Source: an uncultured Bacteroidales bacterium
GTDB lineage: Bacteria > Bacteroidota > Bacteroidia > Bacteroidales > Paludibacteraceae
Length of the DNA stretch: 64,000 bases
Assembly (NCBI GenBank): GCA_937907165.1
Contig: CALCUH010000034.1
Location: forward strand, 20,093 to 84,092
Direction: 5' to 3'
The notes under the pieces were generated by a model. The model saw only the letters and a list, made by a program, of their open reading frames with translations. It ran no database searches and was not told the DNA's origin. Positions 37,916 through 47,900 of this stretch are shown here, piece after piece. Positions within the stretch are counted from its first letter, which is position 1. Each line of letters starts with the position of its first letter. Both the position numbers and the translations under genes were made by a program.

Positions 37916-38149
37916 ATGTCAAGAATTTGTGAAATTACTGGTAAAATGGCGCAGAACGGCAACAACGTTTCTCACTCAAAGAGAAGAACGAAGAGGTTGT
38001 TCAATGTGAATTTATTCACGAAGAAATTCTATTGGCCAGAGCAAGATTGTATGATTAGTTTGAAGGTTTCCGCTAAGGGTCTTCGCACTATTAACAAAAA
38101 GGGTCTCAACTCAGCGTTGGTTGATGCAGCAAAAAAAGGTATTTTGTAA
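37916..38149 (+). CDS. rpmB: 50S ribosomal protein bL28
   Basis: 77-residue large-subunit protein. It starts [21 protein letters not shown], followed by [12 protein letters not shown] and the C-terminal [16 protein letters not shown], all typical of bL28. It is the first gene of the rpmB-rpmG-DUF4295 operon, 16 bases before rpmG. It uses the codons (GGT, CGT, AAG) seen in highly expressed genes more than its neighbours. Confidence 0.97.
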   Translation: MSRICEITGKMAQNGNNVSHSKRRTKRLFNVNLFTKKFYWPEQDCMISLKVSAKGLRTINKKGLNSALVDAAKKGIL

Positions 38150-38165
38150 TCAGGAGGAGTAAAAA

Positions 38166-38354
38166 ATGGCAAAAAAGGGAAAAGAAAACCGCGTACAAGT
38201 AATTTTGGAGTGCACGGAGCAAAAAGATAGTGGTGTACCAGGAATTTCTCGTTACATTACCACTAAGAATAGAAAGAACACTCCTGATAGATTGGAATTG
38301 AAAAAATACAATCCATACTTGAAGAGATATACAATCCACAAGGAAATTAAGTAA
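38166..38354 (+). CDS. rpmG: 50S ribosomal protein bL33
   Basis: 62-residue large-subunit protein, with [35 protein letters not shown] and [11 protein letters not shown] in the bL33 order. Only one cysteine remains, so it is the zinc-free (C-) form. An AGGAGG-like sequence (CAGGAGGAG) precedes the start. Confidence 0.97.
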   Translation: MAKKGKENRVQVILECTEQKDSGVPGISRYITTKNRKNTPDRLELKKYNPYLKRYTIHKEIK

Positions 38355-38376
38355 TTCATCTTAAAATCTTTACGTT

Positions 38377-38529
38377 ATGGCAAAGAAAGCAGTCGCAACA
38401 TTGCAGAAGGGTGAAGGCCGTTCATTCGCAAAAGTGATTAAAATGGTTAAGTCTCCAAAGACTGGCGCTTACTATTTTGACGAACAAATCGTTCGTAACG
38501 AAGATGTAAAAGCTCATTTGGCTAAATAA
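38377..38529 (+). CDS. DUF4295 family protein
   Basis: 50-residue basic protein starting MAKKAVATLQKGEGRSFAKV and ending VKAHLAK. It matches the Bacteroidota-specific DUF4295 family that follows rpmB-rpmG in these genomes. Its size, charge and operon position suggest a ribosome-associated protein, but no function is established. A strong terminator follows. Confidence 0.88.
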   Translation: MAKKAVATLQKGEGRSFAKVIKMVKSPKTGAYYFDEQIVRNEDVKAHLAK

Positions 38530-38550
38530 TAACAGCTGAATTTCATCTAT

Positions 38551-38586
38551 AAATGGTGTCCTATCTTGGGCACCATTTTTTTTGTC
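38551..38586 (+). terminator. Intrinsic terminator of the rpmB operon
   Basis: AAATGGTGTCC (38551-38561) pairs with GGGCACCATTT (38568-38578), followed by TTTTTTTGT. Confidence 0.88.
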
Positions 38587-38589
38587 TAC

Positions 38590-38828
38590 ACTTCAACAAA
38601 TCACACGATACATTATCACACAATGAAGAATCTCCCCATATAGACAAACAGCAGACCATCATAGTCAAACTTTCCACGTTATCAATTGATTCTATTTCAT
38701 TCACATAATCCGTTTCTCATCATCTGGGTTAGTATCTAATCGTCCTACAAATCCTCAGAGAAAACTCTATAGATAGACACATCTGCACGCAAGCGATCCC
38801 ATAACATAAAAGCGCAAGCGTATCAATT
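38590..38828. other. Intergenic stretch with no recognised gene
   Basis: About 240 bases between two terminators. No frame with recognisable content, no promoter element and no repeat were seen. Confidence 0.5.
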
Positions 38829-38872
38829 AGAAAAAAAAGACATCATCGCAGCCTAATCTACGATGATGTCTT
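38829..38872 (-). terminator. Intrinsic terminator of the LamG giant gene
   Basis: AAGACATCATCG (38837-38848) pairs with CGATGATGTCTT (38861-38872). On the minus strand a run of eight T follows. Confidence 0.88.
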
Positions 38873-38912
38873 CATATGATTACCCTATAAATAACAAGGT
38901 GAAAATCGACAA

Positions 38913-41900
38913 CTATTTCTTAGTGAACAACTGATAGAAGTCGCCTTCAGAAGTCTCCAGCAGAAGGACATACTCTCCATTTTGCAAATCAGAGACGTTG
39001 ATTGCGACATTCTTGGTCCGACAAGCATCTTTCTTATAAGCCACGCCTGAAACGCTCCAAATAGTATAGCCAAGCACATCCATGCTGCCGGACTTCACGA
39101 ACAGATCAGTCTCGACCAACGTAGGATAGACCAAGAGCCCCGCATTCGCAGCCACATTCAAAAGACCATTACCCGGATTCATCTGGATGACAAAAGGATA
39201 TTCTTCAGAGCCATACGTAGCAGACTCCGCATAATAGAGTCGGGTCACAGACTCAATCTCACCATCATTCTCCGTCATCTTAAATCGGATAAGATCCATA
39301 GAATCCGCGACGAACGAGAAGGTGATCCTACCACTCTTATCGGTAGAACCGGCGGTCACACATTTACCATCAACGAATGCGCCGACAGCACGGTTAGCGA
39401 GTATGGAATCGTCATCCATCACAACAGCCACAATCTTGACTCCTCGCTTGGATGCCGTCAACAATTGTTTTCCTGAAGGATCAGAGGACGTCACAGTCGT
39501 ATCTTCAGGAAGAGACTCTTTAATCGGAGAATCCATATTGATTACAAACGGATTGGACAAAGAACCGTAATTTGCATCTTCAGAGTATGCCAACTTCGTC
39601 ACAGCCACACGTTCTTCACCACCCGTCATCACTTTGAATACCAAAGAGTCGGAAGATGTTTCAGCGTCACCCGCAATGGTTAAGAAAACCATTCCCTTAA
39701 CGTTAGCGGAAGCGGAAGCGCGACACTCGTCACCGGAGAACACTCCCACTTCATAACTCTTCAGAAGCGTATCCTTATCGTTCACAACCGCCACGACGGT
39801 CATATTACCCGAATAGGCATGTGCGTCAACAGTCTTAAACGCCGGAGCGGAAGGGGCAGCCTTCGGTGCGGCGAACATAGGCATTCCCTGCGCCGATTTA
39901 ATTGAAACGGACGGATAAGAGAATGACCTAACACTATCCGACTGACTATAATACATATAACCGGAACCCGGCACAAGCGAAGTGAGGGTACCTACCCATT
40001 CGTAACCTTCGTAATAAGCGAAACCGGACTGTCCTTTGATTAAATCACCATCGACAGGATTCAGACCCGCCAACGCCTGATTCAGAGAGAGGATGGACGT
40101 GCTATTGTTTCCGATCCAGTTCCATCCCTTGGATATTATCACCTTCTCTTCAGACAAGTTTAGAGCAGCGCCCACCACACTAAGGGTAGAGGATTCCATC
40201 ATATTAACTTTATACATCGAACCGACTGAAATGGTCGACAACGAACCCATGTAATCCTCACCATCGGAATAAGCGACATTCAACTGACTCTTCACCAAAT
40301 TATTTTCAGGGGCAATGTCACCGAACACACCCTTCACAGAGTTATCGAAAGGTTTCACATTCAAAGAAATCCAATTCCAGCCCTTCTTTAAAGGAAGAGC
40401 CAGTTCTTGGTATGACGCCGTACTCAAAATGACAGGATCACCCATAGTACCCTTTAGCGTGTTCGCCTCAAAAACGATATCTTCCGAAGTCTCCAACGCA
40501 GAATATACGATGCCCGTGCTTGCGTCCCACGCCTTGAAGAGAATGTTCCTTTTAGAGAAATCAGAATTACCATAGATATCCATGGAGACGAAGTAAGCGT
40601 CATAACGAGGGTAATAGACAGGAGAAGCAAGTCCCACACACTTACCATTGACAAAGGCAGCGACTAAGTCTTCCGCATTATCCACATACTTACCATCTAT
40701 CTTCAATTGAGACAACAAACTCATCGAACCCTCATACAAGGAAGGATCCACACTCCAAGCAGGCGTGTTCTTTGTCACCTTCAAAGAGAGCGTGAACGGA
40801 ACGTTAAGACCTTCGTTCCCAGACAAATAGATAACTTCTTCATATTTACCGACCGCCACAGCGTCATTTACCTTAAAAGAAATCGTCTGCGTCTTTTGGG
40901 CGTCCAAAGAACCGCTTGTCTTATCCGCAGTCAACCAAGAAGGCAAGCCACTGATTGACCACGCTTCCGTAGAAGAACCCTGGTTTGATATCGTGGCAGA
41001 GAAAGCAGCGTTTTCCTCACCATCCTTTACCAAAGAAATCGACTCGTCAGCCCAAAGCAGACGATTTTGATTAACAAACGCACTCCATGTCACAGGCAAC
41101 GAGAAGTTGTTGTTCTCATCACGCACATTTTTGACAGTGAAATTAATGGTCGTACCTTCCAACCTTTTCGCCGATTCATTCAATGTAATAGTAACCGTAC
41201 GTTCGGAAGAGACAAAGCCGTAAGCGACATCGCTCATCCTCGCCTTCGGACGCAAAGCCGGAGCTGTGGCAGACTGTTCAACAGAATTAGTCGCCGCCAT
41301 ACCCGCCGCATTGACACTACAGTCGTTCAAATTGAACACATACGAGCCACCCGCAGCATCCGCTTTAATACCCTCGAAAGGATAGTAAGCCTGCAAGCCC
41401 GCCTCGTCACCATTCAAACGCATGTGGCTGAACTGCTCGATCGCCTTACCGTTGAAAGTAGCCAACCAATAACGCACCTCATCGACATCGCCCTTGAAAT
41501 AATCTTTAAGCTTTGTCGTATCGTTATCGATATAACGTTGCGCACCAACCGTCAGATAAGGAGCCTGCAAAGCAGCCACCTTCGAAGAAGAAATCTGGCC
41601 AGCCGTTTCGCCGTCCACATAAACAGTAGTCATACCGTTTCGCAACACGTTAAGAGCGATATGATGCCAAACGTTATTCAAATAATTACCAGAAGAGAGA
41701 ATCTCCTCCTTGCCATCGGACAACAATGTCAAGTAACCGCCCGCATTGAATTTCAAGGCGACTTTTTGGTTGGCGCTCCACAACGTGGCATTTTTTTGAG
41801 GTTCGCCACGGAAGAACATTTCAACCATGTAATCATCGGTTGTCAAAGCATTACATCTGCTGATATCCACATTCACATAAGATTGACCAGACAACTTAGC

Positions 41901-44900
41901 CGCATAATTGGTGTTATTAAGATACCAACTACCTGAAGTCAGCACCATGTTACGGCTACGAGCCACATCCTTAGCCACCTTTCCTTGGCCTTCATTGAAT
42001 TTCCAATAACCGACTAGGCCATCCGTAGAAGCCGACTTTTGGAAATGCATTTGCGCTTGAGCGACGTCGTTGGGCCTATCGGTATTCCACAAAGTCATTT
42101 CACTAATAGCGCCTTTAACGCCCTTTCCAACGGAGATTTTACCAGAACCTCCATACGTAGGCACTCGCTTATCGGTGAACAATTTCACCTGATTGTCATC
42201 ATAAGCCACCAATGCGCTGATAAGAGAAGAATCCTTGCCAACACTATAATTAAACGTCAGGAAGCTCCATTGATTGAAAGGAATCTGTTTTTCGGAAACG
42301 ATCACTTCCCCATTAACATTGAAAGTCAACTTCCGTTCCGAATCGACGCCCATCAAGAACGATCCATCGGAAGAAGCGTGGTTCAACAAAACACCAGCGC
42401 CAGACAGATACACCCACATATCAACAGAGAAGCTCTTATTCGCCAAGAAAATATCAGCCTCAGTCTGAGCAATGTACCCAGCAGAACTATCCAGTTTCAA
42501 AGCCACGTTATGATCCACCTCCGCATCGTTCAGAACACCTTGGACGATGAAGTTGTCACCCTTCGAAAGCATCGATGAAGACCAATGCACGCCGCCCCAC
42601 GACTCGTTGAAAGTGCGGCCACCATAAACAATGTCGAGCGTGATTTCGTCGCCCGCATTCAAAATACCATCAGAAGGGTTAGGATTACCCAACACCACAG
42701 GGCGTTCCATATCCTTCACCACCTCAACAATTTCACTCTCGTTGGTAATCTTCGTATTGGTGCCGCTTGCGCACACACTCACGGCACGGAACTGGTAGGT
42801 CTGGTCGTTATAAAGAGAAGAAGACATCGGGAAGAAGATATGAGCCGTAGCACCATCCAAACTATCCACCAAAAGTTTTTCAACGAGATTCCAATCGTTA
42901 TCACGTTCGCCCTTGTATTGAAGATTGATTTCGCCGAAATTCAGATAATCTTTCTCGTAGTCTTTGACAACTAATTGCAAAGTATCATGAGTGGAAGTGT
43001 TCATAACCTTATTCTCTATTTGAAGGGTAAGAGGAGAACAGCTAGGCACGAATTCAACAGAGAGATAGACTGTATCGGCAATCACCTCCCAAATATCGGT
43101 ACCATCATATTGGCAGTCGGAAGCCAAAACGACAGCGATGCTATCATACTTCATGATATCCTGACGAGACTGCTTAATCTGCAGATTCTTGTGAGTAGTC
43201 TCCAAAGCGTTAACAAGCGTCGCTCTTGCCGTCGGGAAAGGAACGCCATCGATAGAGAGAGCCGCACCGTCAGCGTTGCTATCATCCACCACATAGAGTC
43301 TATACCAGACATTCTCGTTCGTTTCAGACAAATTGTCCAAATTTAACGTGAAGTTAGCGGCTGAACCGCTTGGAACGTCAATGATTTTTTGGAATTTCAA
43401 ATTACCCTCCCCGACAGTGATACGAGGGACTTCAATCTGCATTGTCTTAGTCGCCAAAACATGTTCGTCAGGCTCATAAAATTTAGTTCTCTTCTCGTCC
43501 TCATAAGGGCAAGTTGTCTGGCCCGCGCGAGTGTAGAAGATTGGACCGAAACCGTCAGGAGCTTGGAACACATCAATAGACAAAGCGTCATCGTCACCAT
43601 CCTCCGCCAAAGTGAAACCTACAGTCGTACAATTCTCCGTCTCGGAAGACTCCTCAAAGCTCTCCGTACCACCCTGTTTTGTTTCAGCCTCAACAGTCAT
43701 ACCAATTCCGCAGAAAGCGAATCCGGTCTTACCTCCGACAACGGCCAAACCTTTGGTCGTGGAAACGTCAGTTGATGAAGATGAGCCACAACGCTGAACG
43801 GATTCCTCAATGTTAGTACCCGAATCGAAAGAGAGATTCTTCACCTTCCATCCATACTTGTCCGTGTCATAGAACAACGTGAAATCACGCTTGCCAGAAG
43901 GTGTAGACAAATATTTCTCATATTCATCACGGCTAATAGAATATCCCTCTAAAATATTATTAATCATAGCATAGTTGGAACCGTAATCCGCATACTTGAT
44001 GAGACCACCTTTCTTATTGAACCAGAAAGTGGAATCCAATTTCACATAATGCTGCACATACGGATCGAACAACTCATAACGGGTATTCTCGAGCAGTTTA
44101 GCCTCTTCGAACTTCTTCACAGCCGCATTATACGCAGACTCGCTGTATTCAAGATTCGTTTCGATCGCCTTCACCTTCGCAGCCTCGTTCAGAGCCAGTT
44201 GAACCTTCCATAAAGATATTTGAGTATTATAAAAAGCCACAGTATCCATATAGTCCACTTCGTCCTTCGGTTTAATCATCTTGTAATATCCGGACTCCGC
44301 AAAATGTTCATCATCCGGACCGACCTTCGAAATGAACACAACCCCCTTGCTAACATTAGGGTACGAGTCATTATATTCAGCGTCACTAACTACCCGAACG
44401 ACAGAGTTCCTAACATCCTCGAAATTCGGGATCAACACATTCTCAATATAATTTTGAGAATAATTGAAGTGGGTCGTGAATTTCTCACCTAAGCAAATCG
44501 CCTCGAACATATTAATTTCATAACCGCCCGCAGTATCCCTAACCGGGGCAACCTTACGAGCCTTACCCATGATAATATTAGTAGATGAACCCATAAAGAG
44601 GTCACCGTCCGCTCCCACATAATTGGATGCATCAGAAGTGCTAATATTTTCCGTAGTAGTAAGCGTGTATTTATTCTCCCTCTCGTGGGAATTGTCATAG
44701 GTGATTTCCGTACCAGCGGAAACATCCGCATCCACGTTCTCTTCCGTAATCAGCGCCACACCGAATCCAGAACTAGTCGCGACATCCGTACCAAACATAA
44801 ATGTGGCGGTCGCACTATATTCGGAATTGTACTCCATGGTCACCTTAGATGAGGTTGAAATGGATTGACCCTTTTCCAAATATGCGGAAGAAGAAGTTCC

Positions 44901-47900
44901 TGGCGGGTCACGCAACACAAACAACACCTTATCAGGACCCGTTGTAATGAAGTTACTTCCAGTCTGTAGACCGCCAGTCACGATACCTAAGAAATTACCG
45001 TTCTCACTCCATGCGAAAGTTTGGTTATTATAGACAAAATTAATCTCCATTCCTAGCGTGTACGGACTCACGATATTCGGATAAGTTGCTTGGAACTTGT
45101 AGGTCAATTTTCCCAACGAATCAGCCACCAAAGAACTATTTCCCGTCTTAATGACGTCTCCATCCTTCACATCCTTACCATCCTCATCCACACCATTTTC
45201 AATAGCCACTTCGGTTGCGCCCAAACTATTGGAGACTTCCACCTCAGCTCCAGACAACGGTATTTGGGTAATCCTCACCTCGTCACTATCCTTGTTCACA
45301 TAAGGCTCATACAGATACATCTCCTGTTCGTAAGACCTTCCCTGAGTAAACAATGGATACCCGAACGTATAACTGATATTGCCAGACACTGAATCGACCG
45401 TATACAAAGGAATGGTATCGGACACCCCTGTCTTGTCGTCCATATAAATATATTTTTCATCGCCAAACGCACCATCCTTTGTACTATATGAGGTCATTTC
45501 CAACACAGGTGTGGAGTAATGGATCTGATCCAACGCATACTTGTATGTAAACGTAAGCGTATCGCCCGGTCCTTTCACCAAACTATCTGTCTGATCCCGC
45601 AGGTCTCCTGTCGCAAACAAAATGTCCTCTATATCGTCTAACGAGAACACCACATCCTCATTATTATCGACCTTCACACTATTGACCTTATAATCAAGAG
45701 GCGGCAAAGAGACGGCGAACTCACCTGTCGCCGAATCAGTGTGGATAACAATCTTCCGCGAATCGCTCTCACTATCAAAGAGACCTGTGGTAGCGACAGA
45801 GGCGATTGAGTCAGACGGACAAGCGAATGTCCTCATATTCAAAGAATCCGTATTAAACTGATAACGATCACCGGATGTCAATACGATGGTTGCCTTCCCG
45901 ATTGTCGCTTTACCCATTCCGAACCCGTGAGGTTTCTCGGACTCCGGCACGCCACCCGACACACGTCCGGTCAGCGTCACGAATGTGGAATCATAAAACA
46001 CGATATGTTTCGACATGTCGAATGTATCCTCCAGCAAAGGATTTTCAGGCCAGCGGCCACCCGACACAAACACATGGTTATCTTTCTTCACGGTAATATG
46101 ATGAGCTCCGATAGGCACACTAATGGTAAATTCGCCGTTCACATCAGAAGTGATAATCTCTCCATTTTTACTGCAAACAGTTTCATCCACATAGAAAGAG
46201 GCGCCTTCCACAGGGAAATTAGTGTTATAATAAGTGACAACACCCGTGACAGGGAAAGAAGAGACATCCTCGAAATCAACGCCCGAATGAACCAACGAGC
46301 TGGCAGAGATGAACCGGGTCGCATATTTCGGAGAAAACTTATGAACACCCAACGATGGAGTTATCATATAAGAAGAACCCTCTCCGGAGAAAGGAATTCC
46401 ATTAATCGTATAATTACCATATTCATCACAAATTCCGAACAAACCCAACTGATCTTTTGTCGGTATAACAGAAGCTGTCGTCTCGTTATCCGACAAAATC
46501 TCACCATGGTTATTATTGGTGATTCCAGAAGTTTTGGAATAATCATATGCGGTCACTTGTTTGTTGATACCCTCGTCCATTGGCCAATAGAGCACCAAAT
46601 TGCTCTCGTTTCCAGCCAATATACGGTTGTAATTCTTCAAGATTTCCGCATTCGTCAATTCCCGACCGGAGAACAAACGCACCTCATCCAAATAACCTTG
46701 GAAGAGGCATTCCCCCTTAGGATCACCACCAATTATCAAATTGCTGACACCGACCGAATCGATTTCCCTTATGAAGTGGGAGGCCACAGACGCCGCGCAA
46801 GTCGCGGAACTGATGTTCCCCTCTTTGTCCACACAACGGATTTGGAAAGTTTTGTTACCATCATAGGAGAACGTCAAATGAGTAAACAATCTGGAAGGAA
46901 TCACCAAAGAAGAGATGGAATCCTTGACAGACGCACTGCCATTCGGCAAGACAAAGCCAAGGGAATAACCGCTCTTCCCATTAGGTCTCAAATAGAGACC
47001 GAAATTATTCGGTGAATAAATCAACATCGATTTCTTCACGGCAACGCTATCCTTCTTAATAACATCGTCAGGATTTACATATAATTGGAAACTCCATGGT
47101 TTCCCAACGAAATACTGTTTTCCGAGAGTGTCGGACAATGGCAGACTGACACCACCTTTATCATTCTTCACCCTTAACGCATAGAATTGGGCACCGACCT
47201 GATCGGTTGAATTTAGGATGGCCGACACCTTCGCGCCATTCACAGCGGTTCCCGTACCATAAGTGACACGTCCCGCAACAACCCCAGTCGCCCTACAGAA
47301 TCCGTCCGTAACGGCCGATGCGGTGATATTCTCAGAATCTGTCTCGTCACAATAGACAGACGATTCGACTTTATATTGGTAATACCTACCAGGCAACGCC
47401 GTATTATCATCATAAGAATATTTGTTTTGCGTTCCGGAGACGGCATGGATTTTAGCCCACATATTATCCGAACCCAATTCACGGCGATAAAGTGTATACC
47501 CTGTTTCAGAGGTTCCGATCTGCTTGGCTTCCCACGACAATTTCACCGTTTCCGCATACATACCCTTGGAAGCATCCAGACTAACGATATGGGATGCGGA
47601 ATCCAATGTTCCGGAAACAAACTCGCTTTGATATTTAACACCCTCAGAAGTGGAATCGTCTATAAAGAGCGCAGAAGTCTCGACACGGTAGGAATAAGTG
47701 GCACAAGGGCTCTCAATGTTCTTATCTTGATAAGTATAGTGCTCCACCGTATTGTCCGTTACGGTAATACCATTCGTCTCTAATTGCACAAGAGGTTCCG
47801 TGGAGTTCGCATCACCTTTTTTCCTATATATCTGGAAATAGTGGGTCTCCTTATCCGCAAATTTCGAATTGCTCCAATTTACTTGTATATGGTCAGCGGA

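Noticed and set aside
45927..47015. A 362-codon + strand frame opposite the LamG giant
   Set aside because: Composition is typical of an antisense shadow (Arg, Ile and His rich) with no recognised domain.
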